64,000 nt of DNA from Sindora glabra (lineage: Eukaryota; Streptophyta; Magnoliopsida; Fabales; Fabaceae). This document shows positions 44,935-57,420 of this stretch, piece by piece (within the stretch, counting starts at the first letter, position 1; each line of letters opens with the position of its first letter). The translations under genes were made by a program, and so were the position numbers. The notes below the pieces were generated by a model that had not been told where the DNA came from, ran no database searches, and saw only the letters and a program-made list of their open reading frames with translations. Location: NCBI GenBank assembly GCA_020226215.1, contig CM035233.1, positions 14,651,701-14,715,700 of the forward strand, given 5' to 3'.

Positions 44935-47900
44935 ATGGAAAAAAATTATTTGTTATGGGTATTAGATGCTAAAATTCATTTAGATGCAAAAGGTTTTGGA
45001 GATACAATTAAAGAAGGAAAAAAATCCAATTAAGAAAAGGCCAAAGCAATGATTTTTCTCCATCATCATCTCCATGAAAGTTTAAAAACTGAATACTTCA
45101 CGATAAAAGATCCACTTATTCTTTGGAATAATTTAAAAGAAAGATATAACCACCAAAAAATAATGATCCTCCCAATAGCTCATTATGATTGGAGGCACTT
45201 ACACTTACAGGATTTCAAAATTGTAAATGAATACAACTCAGCAATATTTAGAGTCGGTTCTCAATTAAAATTATGTGGAGATAAAGTTATTGATGAGGAC
45301 ATGTTAGGAAAAACATTCTCCACCTTTCACAAGTCAAATGTGTTCCTATAGTAGCAATATCATGAAAAGGGTTTTAAAAAATACTTTGAACTAATCTCAT
45401 GTCTTCTTGTGGTTGAGCAAGATAATGAACTATTAATGAAGAATCATGAGATCCATCCAACAGGTTCTGCTCCACTTCTTGAAGTAAATATGACAAAATA
45501 TAACCAACATAATATTGGACAAAATCAAGGTTGTGCCGTAGGTGTGAGTGTAAGCATAGGTGTGGGCGTGGACATGGTTGTAGTCATGTTCATGGTTGTG
45601 GTTCTTATATCAAGAACTTAACTTCCCACCAAAAGTGAAAAAATAAAGAAAAGAATGACAAAAAAAAAAGATGGGCAAAATAAGAAACATATTAAGAATA
45701 TATGCTATCATTGTGGTGGCAAAGGTTATTGGTCTTATACCTATTATACACTAAAGCATCTTATTAATCTTTACTAAGAATCACTTAAAGGGAAAAAGAT
45801 AAAGAAAAATTTTATTTATGAAGATGATTATTCTAATGAAAGCCAAATAGATATAATTCATTTAGATGTTGTTGACTTCTTCTCCCACCCTAAAGGTAGA
45901 ATTGATCATTTAATTAGAGATGGGAGTGTGCATAAAATAATTTCTTTTGTTACAATTATATTTTTACTTTTAATGTTATTTCCATAAAAGTTGTTAAATA
46001 TTTTTAAGTGTTTCAATATATTTGTGGTATTTTTTTATATTAACTTTAAACATTTTATGTTATGTATTTTATGTCAACAAAGAATATGAGTGCTTCCCTG
46101 CATGGATTTGCAATCAATAATAAAGATACATGTCTTGTAGATAGTGTAACAATACACTCCATGCTTAAGAATAAGAAATATTTCTTATATTTGAAAATAT
46201 AAGAAGCCAATGTTAGTACTATATCTGGTAGTAAAAGATTAATTGATGGCTTTGGAAGAGCTAATATATTGTTACTAGAAGGAACAAATCTTGAAATCAA
46301 GGATGCATTATATTCTATTTCAGTCTTAAAGAAACTTATTAAGTTTCAAAGATATTTGTCGAAATTGGTATTATATTGAGACAACAAATAAAGGGAATGT
46401 TGAATATATGAATATTACAAATGTTGTCTTATGTAAAAAATATATATTGAAAAAATTACCTACCTTTTCTTCCAGTTTATATTACACAAATAGTAGCACA
46501 ATTGAAGCATATATTATAATAAACTAGAAGTTTACAAATTATGATAAATTTATTATTTAGCATAATCGGTTGTGCTATTCTAGATCAATTATGATGCAAA
46601 AAATAATTAAAAATTCACATGGACATCCATTTAAGGGCTAGCAAATTCTCTAATTTAAAAAATTTTCATATGCTGCTTGTTTTCAAGGAAAGTAGATAAT
46701 TCGACCATCACTAGCAAAAATTGATAGTGAATCTTTTATATTTTTGGAACATATATAAGGTGATATTTGTGGACCAATTTACTCACCATATGGATCATTT
46801 AGATATTTTATGATTTTAATTGATGCATCAACTAAATGGTCATATATTTTTGTTATCATTTCTCAGTCTAGCATTTGCTAGATTACTTACTTAATTGATT
46901 CGATTGAAAGCACATTTTCCTGATTATCTAATTAAGAAAATATGACTTGACAATGCTAGTAAATTTACTTCTCAATCTTTCAATGATTATTATATGTCTA
47001 TTGGAATTAATATTGAACATCATATAACACATGTTCATATAGAAAATGGTCTTGCAGAATCATTGATTAAGCATTTTAAATTATTTGCAAGATCATTACT
47101 CATGAAATTAAAACTTCCAATTTTTACTTGAAGACACATTATTTTACATGTTACAACACTATTTCGCATTAAACCAACAAATAAGTCCTCCCTTTTACAA
47201 TTGATTTTTGCTTTAAAAACCTAATATTTCTTATCCAAGGATTTTTAGATGTGCAGTATATATTTTAATTACTCCATCATAATATACTAAGATAGGTCCT
47301 TAACGAAGGTTGAGAACATATGTTAGATATGAATATCTGTCTATAATAAAATATCTTAAATCATCAATGGGGGATTTATTCATGGATAGATTTGCTGATT
47401 ATCATTTTGATAAATTAGTTTTCCCAATATTAGAGAGAGAAAATAAGCAATTGAAAAAAATAAATTCATTGGAATGAATTATCATTATCTTATCCTGATC
47501 CTCGTACAAAATAATGTGAACTGAAAGTTTAGAAGATAATTCATTTACAAGATTTAGCTAATAAATTATTAGACATATTCACTAATTAAAAGAGTGACTA
47601 AATCACATATGCTAGTTGCTAATGCTCTAATTAAAATTAATGTTCTTGTTGGACAATCTATTATTGCAAATAAGTCTAATGCAAGCATGAAGCGTGATAG
47701 ACCCATCAGTTCCAAAGATAAAAATCCTTGAAAAAGAAAAAAAGCTAAAAATTAAGATGGCCAATCGAGAATGTGGATGTGGTGATTTTAAAAGAGTCGC
47801 TAGACAAAATTACTTTTTCAATTTTAAAAGAAACTTAAGTACCTAAAATTAATAAGAATAAATAGATCTTAATAAATTATATCATGAATGGAATACGATG

Positions 47901-49790
47901 GAACCAAAATTAAGTCAACGTTGATAATGTTTTTGCATATAATGTAGTGCACGATATAGTAAATGATAGTAAGGATCATGAACCAAAGTTTGTTAAGGAA
48001 TGCAGACAAAAAGATGATTGGTCAAAATGGAAAGACATAATCAAGTTAGAATTAAACTCCCTTGCAAAGAGAAAAGTTTTTGAACTTGTAGTTCGTACAC
48101 TAGAAGGTTTGGATACAAATGGGTTTTTGTATAAAAATGAAATGAGAATGGTGAAATTATAAGATATAAGGCATGATTTTTTTGCTTAAGAGTTTTCGTA
48201 AAAACCTAGTATTGATTATAAAGAGACATACTCACTTATAGTAAATGCAACAATTTTTTGGTATTTAATTAGTTTGATAGTACATGAAGGACTCAATTTA
48301 TGTCCAATGGATGTTGTTATAACTTGTTTGTATGGCTCACTTGATAATAATATTTATATGAAACTCCTTAAAGGTTGTTAATTTGCCCACAACATACAAT
48401 TTAGATTCTTAATAAGATTACTCAATCAAATTGAACAAATATCTTTATAGATTGAAACAATCTGGATGCATGTGGTATAATTGCCTTAGTGAATATTTAT
48501 CAAAGAAAGGGTATAAAAATGATCATATTTGTCCATGTATTTTCATAAAAAGATCTAGGAATGAGTTTGTCATGATTGATGTTTATATTGATAATTTAAA
48601 TATTATTGGAACTCCTGAAGAGCTTTCAAAAGTTGTAAATTACTTAAAGAAAGAATTTGAAATGAAAGATCTAGGCAGAGCAAAACTTTGCCTTGGATTG
48701 CATATTGAACATTTAAAGAATGGAATATTTATACATCAAAAAGCTTATATAGCAAATGTATTGAAATAGTTTTATATGGATAAATCATATCTATTGTGCA
48801 CCCCAATGGTTGTAAGTTCATTAGATGTGAACAATGATCTCTTTAAACCATGAGAAAGAGATGAAGAACTACTTGGTCTTTAAGTACTGTATATTAGTGT
48901 AATTGGAGCACTAATATATTTTGCTAGTCATACATGACCTAATATATCATTTGCCATTAATTTATTAGCAAGATATAGTTTTTTACCTACACGAAGGCAT
49001 TGGAACGAAGTTAAGCATATACTTCATTATCTTAGAAGTACGATGGATATGGGTTTGTTTTATAAGAATGTACCCAAGTCAAATCTAATTGATTATGCAT
49101 ATGCAGGATATCTGTTTAACCTTTATAATGTTTAATCACAAATAGGCTATTTGTTCACATATAAAGGTACAACCATTTCATGGCGGTCTATAAAACAAAC
49201 TATAATAGCCACATCATCTAATCATGTAAAAATTTTAGCAATACATGAGGCAAGTAAGGAATGTGTTTGATTAAGATCTTCGATTCAACATATACAAGAC
49301 ACTTGTGGTTTATCTTCTAGAAAAATAATCCCTATTATCTTGTATGAAGATAATGTTGTAAGTATCACTTAATTGAAAGAATGGTACATTATCTGACCTT
49401 TATAATGGTCGATCATAAATAGGTTATTTGTTCACATATGGAGGTATGACCATTTCATGGTAGTTTATGAAACAAACGATAATAGTCACATCATCTAATC
49501 ATGTAGAAATTTTAGTAATACATGAGGCAAGCAAGGAATATGTTTGGTTGAGATTTATGATTCAATACAAGCAAGACACTTGTGGTTTATCTTTTGAAAA
49601 AATAATCCTTACTATCTTATATGAAGATAATGTTGTATGTATTACTCAATTGAAAGAAGGGTACATTAAAGGAGATATGAGGAAATACATTTTATCAAAA
49701 AAAATTTTCATTCATGATCTTAAAAAAATAGTGATAAAAATATTCAACAAAGCTATTCAAATGATAATCTAGCAAATTTATTTACTAAAG
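44935..49790 (+). pseudogene. Copia-D gag-pol remnants
   Basis: Gag from the ATG at 44935 (MEKNYLLWVLDAKIHLDAKG) to about 45650, then a decayed knuckle reading CYHCGGKGYW, where the final His and Cys are lost (45703). Protease shows VDS..THS in place of D-S-G. Integrase blocks: GDICGPIYSPYGSFRYFMIL near 46760. Reverse transcriptase: LYRLKQSGCMWYNCL and DVYIDNLNIIG, so the YVDD box is now YIDN (48431-48769). RNase H is duplicated (49110-49380 and 49392-49690). Stops and frameshifts occur throughout. Confidence 0.85.
49110..49690 (+). repeat. Tandem duplication of the Copia-D RNase H segment
   Basis: Two ~280-bp copies share CTTTATAATG, TTTGTTCACATAT, CATTTCATGG, CATCATCTAATCATGTA, ACACTTGTGGTTTATCTT and GAAGATAATGTTGTA in order. 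They have drifted apart by many substitutions. Confidence 0.88.
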
Positions 49791-49854
49791 GACTTTCTAC
49801 TGCTATATTTTAAAAAATAGTCCATAATATTAAAGTTTTTTAACTTAAAGATTT

Positions 49855-49965
49855 TAATTGATATTGTCATGAGAAGGAGTTAATATGCACTATACTCTTT
49901 TTTTTCTTTGTAAATTGATATTGTCATGAAAAGGAGTTAATATGCACTATACTTTTTTTCTTTGT
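49855..49965 (+). repeat. Short tandem duplication before the Copia-D 3' LTR
   Basis: Two copies of about 55 bp sharing TTGATATTGTCATGA, AAGGAGTTAATATGCACTAT and a T-run with CTTTG. Confidence 0.85.
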
Positions 49966-50052
49966 TATTATTTTTGTCCCATTGGTTTTTTTTGGCAAGG
50001 TTTTTGATAAGGTAGTATCCTATTGTGTATTATATAGATATCCAAGGGAAAG

Positions 50053-52014
50053 TGTTATAAATGATTATTGAGTTTATTAAATGTGGATGTCCATAGGCTA
50101 GATGATGTATACGTTACAATGCACCAAAATTAATAAAAAATGGTGTGCTAAAAGTATAATGCTGTATAATGACATAACTAGGTTGTATCCCTAGTGATAA
50201 TTTAATTTTATCTTTTCTAAATGATTTTCTAACAATATCTACACAATAGTTGAGTTATTAATGCAATAAAAATGAGAAAAACTAATGCAAATATTATGAA
50301 AATGCAATGAAATAGAATGCTGTGTAGAAACAGAACCAATATGCTAAATGCTATGTGAGAGATTATGCAACAATAGAATGCAAAATTGGGGGGGTTTGAT
50401 TGCATGAAATTATAGTAAAAGTAATAAACTAATCAAGCACAAAACGGAAGCAAAACAAAATTAAAATAGAAAGAAATTCAATAGAATCAAATAGCCAATT
50501 CAAAGAATTGAGAGTTATAAATTGGATTAATTATAGATCAATTAGGATTTGACTTTTTCTAATCAATTATTCAATTTTGAATTACCTGGAATCCTTACAA
50601 TAATTCATGAATTCTATGCTAGATAATTTCGTAGGATTTAATCAATTAAGATTAACTAAATTAAGCAATTGCTATAATCCTTATGTTAGATTGAAATTGA
50701 TTTATAAATAGAATTCAATTGATTTAAGAAATAAAATTAGAAATCTCTAAATTAATCCCTTAACCCTCTGTCCTTATGTATAGAACTATGATTTATCAAC
50801 CACAAATTTATATCAAAGCAGCAAAGAAATAAGAAATCACAAGGGTAAATATCAATTATATCAAATCAACATCTAACATAAGCAATCCCAAGAATTTAGC
50901 ACAAGTAAATAAAGAAAGAAGAAAATTAATTAAGAAAGGTCAATATTACAAATCGTAATCTCATAATCCTCAAGAGGAGAGCCTCAAACTCTTTGAATCA
51001 ACCATAAATTTAGGCTTCTATTGATGTAGAACAAAGAAAGCAAGAAAAATAAGAAAACTATCTGATGAGTTTTCTATGTAAAGTCTATATGTAAAATGTA
51101 TTTCTTTAGCTCTCTTTGCCTTTTATATAACCTAATTTTCTTAGAACCTTATTGGACTAGGATTAGATGACTCTTAAGATTACAATAATAAGGCTTTCCT
51201 AATTTTTAGAAGCCTAGACTTATTTGTAACAAGTCAATTAAATCCATCAGATAAATTAGTGAATTCTCATAGGTCTGATTTCCAACTAGATTTTGACCAT
51301 AAAATCAATGTAATTTGGAAAACCCATAAATATCAAACTTATAGGCCTATGTCTTGTGAGAATTTGAGTGTTAATTTTAGGTTAATTGGAGCACTATACC
51401 TCTAGATATGACCTAAATATAGAAATGGATCTAGTTAGGACAAAGACATGACCTTAACTTCTCAGCCACATATGACTTTAAGAATTCCTGAATTGGGCTT
51501 GGATTAGAATATAAAAGTTGTAGTTCTCTCTTTTAGCTTTTCAACAATATAAAGTTTGCCGCAATCCGACATCTAGAGCCAAAAATATGATTGAAAAATA
51601 AAAATAGTATCAAAATCTAGCATTTATTAAATAAATTCACAATATTATAAAATTAACCATAATTTATAAAATAAGGCCTAATCAATGAAATTAAACAAAT
51701 GTAACACCTAAAAGCAATAAAATAGGAAAAAATAAAATAGTAAATATTTTTCTCATCACCAAATATTATATTTTCGATTATGGTTAATTATTAGATTAGA
51801 TTTTACATTTTTATTATGGTCAAATGCTAGGTTTGAATTCTATTTATGAGTTATCATTATAAAATTGTAACGTTTGATCAATTTATTTTATAAATATGAG
51901 TTGTATAAATCATTCTTGATATAGTTGAGTCAAATATTCTCATTCTTCTTATAATTCTCCTTCATATCTTTTTTTTATTGTTTCTTAAATGTTTATTTTA
52001 TTATTTTTATAACA
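50053..52014 (+). repeat. Copia-D 3' LTR, interrupted
   Basis: Two parts, 50053-50099 and about 51759-52014, together ~303 bp, match the 5' LTR in order; the break falls at GGC(T/C)|AAATATT. Confidence 0.82.
50100..51758. mobile_element. Unclassified 1.66-kb insertion in the Copia-D 3' LTR
   Basis: Non-LTR sequence splitting the 3' LTR. It has no open frame of note and no clear terminal repeats or target duplication. It contains TTGGGGGGGTTTG near 50387. Its class is unknown. Confidence 0.55.
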
Positions 52015-52019
52015 TGAGT

Positions 52020-54700
52020 CAATTAATGACTATAAATAATTATGAGTGAATGAAAAAAAATAAAAGAATTTATCTTCATTATGAATAGAAATGGATAAAT
52101 GAATCTTTATCTTTTACATCTTTTTCACTACTTTAAATTATTTAAAAAAGTTCTTGAAGGAGAGATTACTAGATTATTTGTTGTTCAAACCCTACAACGA
52201 CTATTGGATAAATAATGAGGACAAAGTTACTTAAAGGACAATGTTATTTATAAAACGTTTTAAATACATTATATTTTCTAACTAATTTTTTATTTTGTTT
52301 AATGATGTTTTTGGGTTAAGGTTTTGAGGGTTTTATGATGCATGGACTATATTTGATAAAAAGGAAATGGGAATAACATTAGATGCTACTTTGAAACTTA
52401 AATCGTAATTGGAATCGAAATAGGAACAAAGATAGAAGGCAATAATATTTTGTTTTCATTACACAATTTTTTTAGTGTAGTATTGATGCATAATTGAAAA
52501 TGAAGAATTAAGATTGCAATCAATAAAAATTGGTTATCAATTGTACCAAATGATGTACACAACTATTCATCCTTTTAAATGCATTCTTTCAAAGAAAAAA
52601 TGTGTATTGAATCTTTAAATATTCATAGTCACTGCATATGATAAGTGATCATTACTTTATTCTTTTTTTTATAATAAATTAATAAACTTTTCTATATGCA
52701 TATGTAAAAAAGATTTGAAATTTATATGCATAGCATTCAATATATTTTAACAATTATCTGATATAAGATTTTATTTTCATTTCTACTGATCTCCTTCACC
52801 CACGAAGTGTATTTTGCATCAATAATCGATGAATGCGGAGAATGTTGCTCATAGCCTTAACCTGTTGTCAAACATGTTGGAATGGTGAAAGAAAACCAGA
52901 AGACAATATTTTTGATAAATCTTATAACAAAGAGTTGTTAAATAATGAATAAAGATTATTTGATGTATATTCAACTATTGCAAATCATTAACGATGTTAT
53001 TAACATAGTAATATATTAATATATTATTAAATTTAATTACATATTAAATTAATAATTTCTTAGAACACATTACACAAAAATATATTAATAATTAAACTTA
53101 GTTATGCACCTGTATATTACGTCACCATAGGATTTTTCGATATGTAACAGGCTTTTGAAGAAGTTTTGGTATAACATTTGGTAGAACTTGTGCAACTTGA
53201 TGCTAAGGGACCCGATGTAATACCCAAAAACGACAAACTTTGATCAACTTGCTTGCTGTCCAATAAAGGAAGATACACTCTGAAAGCAACTTTCTGAAAC
53301 GCAAGTTGCAAACCTTCTTGTCCCTCGATTTCTTACATGACTACGTTCAATGCGCCCTTGCATTCAATACCCTATTTTTGGTGGCATTCTTAGAGAGAGA
53401 ACCATTCTTGCTCACCAATAAAAGGAAGATAGACCACCAAAAAAAAAAAAAAGAAAAAGTAGGAAGAATTTATATTTGTTGGACCTGCATTTTTTGCTTT
53501 TAATTTTGTGATTGTGGTCTCTACTTTTGAAATATGTAAAAACTCTTTCTTTAAGATTTCGTTTGTTTTCATGAATAATATTTTTTATAAAAAAATTGTT
53601 ATAAAATATTAAAATGATAAAAAATATTTTTTAATACAAAATATAGAGAGTGTGATGAAAAATAACATTTTTTATTTTAAAGAAAAAATCATTTCCTCTA
53701 CTATTATAATATTAGGTTTCATAATCTTCTGATCAAACTATAATAATGATATATTATACTTACATTTAAATATAAAGAAGTATATATCATATTAAAAATA
53801 TTTTTATGAAACAAATGGGAATCAAATTATATTAGAAATTTCTCCTATTTTTGCTATAAATGGAGGACCAACTTGACACTCCATTCGTGATTTATGCATT
53901 GTATTGCTGTAACGTGACCACCAGATATTATGACCTGTCAATTTGGTAGAAGTGATGTTCTTCCTATGACATCAACTCTCTCAATTTCCTTTTTTATTTT
54001 TTATTTAGGAAGAGTTGAATTTTTTTAGGCATTTAATGAAATTAACAGTTGTTTCATATAAAATTCATAGATAATAACCCTAGAAAGGCACCAATAATTG
54101 CTATAAAATTCACATATAATAACCCTAGAACGGCGCCAATCATTGCTCAAACTTACACTTCGTATAAAAAATTCGCAATTTCCTTGGCTAAACAATATCT
54201 TCATCCTTTTTTAAAAAGAGATAGATTTAATATATTCTAACAATACGCGTTCTTTCTTTTTAGATTTCAGAATCTCGATATTTAGTAGTTGTATTGGACT
54301 TGGATTAATTTGAAATCGAGTGATTAGATCAAATATGAAAAAAGATTCTTCTAACAACAACTCTCCTCATTTAGAAAATTTAAAATTGAAACTTAAAGAG
54401 GTATTGAATTCCAACCATTGGGCATTGGCAGAAGTACACATTCTCACTTCATTAGATATCTACTCAAAGATATACAATGGTTTCAATTTTTAGAAATTCA
54501 TATATTTTTTAATTTAAATTTTGTGTGGTTATTTTTATTCATTCATTTCATTTATTATATTATAATTTTTGTTAAATGGAATTTAAGTCATCAACTCTAC
54601 TAAAAAGTTGATGGACCCATATTGTTCTCTCGGAGTGAAAGTCGTGTAAAAGGTCTCTGCCACCCACTGGATAACTAACCAACCAAGTGACTCCCAAACC
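52020..54700. other. AT-rich intergenic region upstream of ERF
   Basis: No gene recognised. Open frames at 53117-53311 (minus) and 53306-53503 (plus) lack known motifs. A 45-bp duplication lies at 54057-54147. Confidence 0.5.
54057..54147 (+). repeat. 45-bp tandem duplication, two copies
   Basis: Two copies sharing TAAAATTCA, ATAATAACCCTAGAA and GCCAAT/CACCAAT with a 45-bp period. In one frame they encode 15-residue repeats (IKFIDNNPRKAPIIA and IKFTYNNPRTAPIIA) within a 63-codon open frame. No evidence that it is expressed. Confidence 0.8.
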
Positions 54701-54722
54701 CAAAAGTTCCCTCCCTTTGCTA

Positions 54723-54741
54723 ATGACAGTCTCACTGTCAT
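54723..54741. promoter_or_regulatory. Perfect inverted repeat next to the ERF TATA box
   Basis: ATGACAGT and ACTGTCAT, eight-base arms with a CTC spacer, lie five bases upstream of the TATA box. The TGACA/TGTCA core resembles known homeodomain-type sites; a binding role is inferred. Confidence 0.5.
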
Positions 54742-54746
54742 CTACT

Positions 54747-54752
54747 TATAAA
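54747..54752 (+). promoter_or_regulatory. TATA box of the ERF gene
   Basis: TATAAA in CTTATAAATCC, 76 bases before the start codon, a position that leaves a short 5' UTR. Confidence 0.65.
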
Positions 54753-54828
54753 TCCTTCTTGGCTGCCAAATCTCTCTCAAAAGAAAACCTCAACTCTTCT
54801 TGATATTTCTTACTTTCTAATTTTGAAG

Positions 54829-55431
54829 ATGATGCCAGCAGAAGAGACCTCAAACTTAGAACTCATCCGCAGGCACCTTCTTGGTGACTGTTCTTCAAAA
54901 GATTATTCATTCCTCACCAATATCCATCCTGTGAAAATCGAAGACTCATCTTCCGAATTCGATTTCGAACAAAGCTTCTGTTTCTTGGAATCCAATTCAG
55001 ATTTCGACGCAGAAATTGAGTTTCTTGATTTGGAGTCGCCAAAAATTATCCAAACATCTTTATCAAACAGTTCTTCGGAGGTGACCCAGAAGGCGAATCT
55101 GATTGAACCAATGAAACCAGAGAAGAAGATGTTGGAATGCGATGAGGTCAGGCGTTACAGAGGAGTTCGGAGAAGGCCGTGGGGCAAGTTTGCTGCGGAG
55201 ATTCGTGACCCGACCCGGAAAGGGACCCGGGTTTGGTTGGGAACGTTTGATAGGGAAATTGATGCTGCTAAGGCTTACGATTTTGCTGCTTTCAGGATGA
55301 GGGGCCAGAAAGCCATATTGAATTTTCCGTTGGAGGCGGGTCGGGCCGATCCGAAACCGAACAGTAGTGGCCGGAAAAGGAGAAGAGATAATAGGGAGGA
55401 GCTGCCGGAAGTTCATCATGCTATTTCCTGA
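54829..55431 (+). CDS. AP2/ERF transcription factor, ERF group IX
   Basis: A single-exon gene for a 200-aa nuclear DNA-binding protein, expected to bind GCC-box promoters of ethylene and defence genes. One AP2 domain spans about residues 109-168: YRGVRRRPWGKFAAEIRDP, then VWLGTFDREIDAAKAYDFAA and ILNFPLE. Ala and Asp at domain positions 14 and 19 mark the ERF rather than the DREB class. The N-terminal half is acidic and Ser/Phe-rich, as in activation regions. A basic stretch near residue 181 (GRKRRRDNR) is a likely nuclear signal. KFAAEIRDP with the KAILNFPLE ending and the basic tail suggests group IXb, the ERF5/ERF6 type (inference from memory). The first ATG of two adjacent ones is used; the upstream TTG in the frame is not a start. 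Confidence 0.95.
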   Translation: MMPAEETSNLELIRRHLLGDCSSKDYSFLTNIHPVKIEDSSSEFDFEQSFCFLESNSDFDAEIEFLDLESPKIIQTSLSNSSSEVTQKANLIEPMKPEKKMLECDEVRRYRGVRRRPWGKFAAEIRDPTRKGTRVWLGTFDREIDAAKAYDFAAFRMRGQKAILNFPLEAGRADPKPNSSGRKRRRDNREELPEVHHAIS

Positions 55432-55571
55432 TAATTGTTGATGCAGCTTAGAACAGCATAGCTTGAAACATTTAAATTGCTGTTGCATTTTCTGACAATT
55501 AGCTGTGTATAAGTTGCTGTTGTATTTTTCTGTTAATCAGTTAAATTGTGTATAAATGTAAATCTTTGTAT

Positions 55572-55577
55572 AATAAA
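55572..55577 (+). terminator. Poly(A) signal of the ERF gene
   Basis: AATAAA 141 bases after the stop codon in AT-rich 3' UTR. Confidence 0.6.
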
Positions 55578-55599
55578 ATTGTAAAAAAATATATAATTA

Positions 55600-56220
55600 T
55601 GATATTTAATATAACGATTATATTACATTTACAAATGGCAGCTTAAAATTATACCTGATAATTTTAGTTATGCATGCTTTGTGGATAAGCAAAGGTTTTC
55701 TTTCTAGATAATGATAGAAGTAATAATCGCAAAATGCAGCTAAGGCCTTATATTTTGGGTGCTATGTAGGGACAAGATGTCCCACGGCATCAATGCAAAT
55801 GTTTGAGGAGAAAAATGATACTAAATTTGAAGATATTTCGAAAGAGTAGAAAAGCAAATATAAATTTTATACATACGTGTAAATATACACACGAGGCTTA
55901 TGGTAAGAAGGAATTCATTTCGTACAAGTTTAAACGAAATAGATTGACATTTTCTCATATTCTGTCCTATGCTTTTCCCTTCTCTTGAAGAAAATGTCTC
56001 CTTATTCCTTCATTACAACGAGTAGTTGTTAGGCCACATCTAAATACTCACTTTTTCTCACAAATGATTTGGATCAAAATTTTCACCTACTTACGAGCAT
56101 GAGCAAGTAATATCGTGAGAATTGAAATATATGTACAGCAAGGGTAAAGTTAACTTCGAATTTTTTGAGTAAATTGATAATTTAAAATTTTCAGTATACT
56201 ACTCAAAGAGATAAAGTTAA
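55600..56220. other. Intergenic DNA downstream of ERF
   Basis: AT-rich; nothing recognised. The open frame at 55803-55988 has no known motif. Confidence 0.5.
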
Positions 56221-56221
56221 C

Positions 56222-56940
56222 TTTGAATTTGAAGTAAGTCATTTTTGGGTTTTAAAAGGATTCCAAATGAAGTGTTTTTCCATTCGTTTTCTACATCTCT
56301 TTTTTTCCTTCCTTTATATTATGGGTATTTCCTCTTTTTTTTCCTCAATATAATACTCTCAAAAATTTTAATCTTAATGAAAGAGAGATATGTAAATTAA
56401 TGATTTTTTTAATTTGTTGCATTCTTTCCATTTTGGAAGTAAGTCATTTTTTGGTTTTTAAGAGGATTTTCAAGGAAGTGTATTTTTTTTTTCAAGTTGA
56501 TGTCCATATTAGGGGTGCTAAATAGGCCTATCGCTTGCGAACTTGGCAAACCAATGCACAGATTTTTTACAAATCCAATTTGCCACAAATAAGTTCATAA
56601 AAAAGTGAGCATAAAAAGGCTTACCAACGTAGATTGTATTTATATGGTTCTGCGAGTTTTGTGGACTTTTATAATACACTTGTTTAAAATATGAATTTTA
56701 ATGGACTAGACTTAAATGGATCCAACCATAGTGGGCTTTGACTTGGTTTAATATGCTAAACTTGTATATCACCTATATTTCACATCTTTTTTGTCTTTCT
56801 TTGTTTTATATTATTGTTATTTCCCTTTTTTTTCCTTGAATTTGTACCCCCCAAAAATTTTAATCTTAATAAAAGAGAGACTTGTACATTAGTATTTTTT
56901 TTCCTTTTTGAATTTGTTGCATTCTTTTCATTTTAATTAT
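56222..56940. repeat. Local duplicated segments
   Basis: About 56280-56440 and 56770-56935 share TTATATTAT, a T-rich block, CAAAAATTTTAATCTTAAT, AAAGAGAGA and TTTGTTGCATTCTTT. In addition GAAGTAAGTCATTTTT recurs at 56231 and 56441. The partial overlap suggests repeated duplication. Confidence 0.65.
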
Positions 56941-56949
56941 AATTTAGAT

Positions 56950-57420
56950 AGGCATATGATCTCTAAAATATTCATCTCTTTTTAATCATTCTAAGAAGAT
57001 TGAGATTCCTCTTAAAGTTTTGTTTGAATAAGATTAATACCAATGACATGTCCCAAAGTGTGCAGATTTCATAAAGCATTATTGCTAGTCACATTTTTAT
57101 TATGTTCTAAAAATTTCCAGATCAATAATTATTTGTTTTTATATTGAGAGATGACTTGTCAATTATGGAATAGGCTTTTTTCCCTGATTGGAATATCATA
57201 GGTTGCTTAGCTACTTTAAACAAATTCTTAACTTTGGATACCGTGGTTTTGGGAGGAATTAAGCAAAAAACATCTCTATAAAATGCTGCGAGACTTTTCT
57301 TTTTTTTAATGATGCTTATGGTTTGAGGTAAATAATAGAATATAGCCACAGCATTGGTATGAGATAAAATTTTGTCACTTTGCCATGAAGCTCGTAATTT
57401 ATTTTAAAGAATAAGTTTGA
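56950..57420 (+). mobile_element. Decayed L1 3' fragment (zf-RVT region)
   Basis: Resembles the zf-RVT segment at 35430-35700 in order: GATTAATACCAATGACATG, TTTCATAAAGCATTATTGC, CAATTATGGAATAGG and TACTTTAAACAAATTCTTA. No open frame remains. Confidence 0.55.

Larger units (their letters stand above)
43703..52014 (+). mobile_element. Copia-D, old decayed copia element with interrupted 3' LTR
   Basis: An intergenic element of 8.3 kb, or 6.65 kb without the insertion in its 3' LTR. 5' LTR 43703-44012; 3' LTR 50053-52014 with a 1.66-kb insertion; polypurine tract AAGGGAAAG just before the 3' LTR. The flanks TGAAT (43698-43702) and TGAGT (52015-52019) differ at one base. Gag, knuckle, protease, integrase, RT and RNase H remnants lie in order on the + strand. 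LTRs are visibly diverged, so this is the oldest complete LTR element here. Confidence 0.88.

Noticed and set aside
53117..53503. Possible small gene near 53.1-53.5 kb
   Set aside because: Open frames of 60-65 codons on both strands without motif, splice context or poly(A) signal.
55063..55488. 141-codon minus-strand open frame
   Set aside because: Entirely antisense to the AP2 domain of the ERF gene, where codon bias leaves the opposite strand open.
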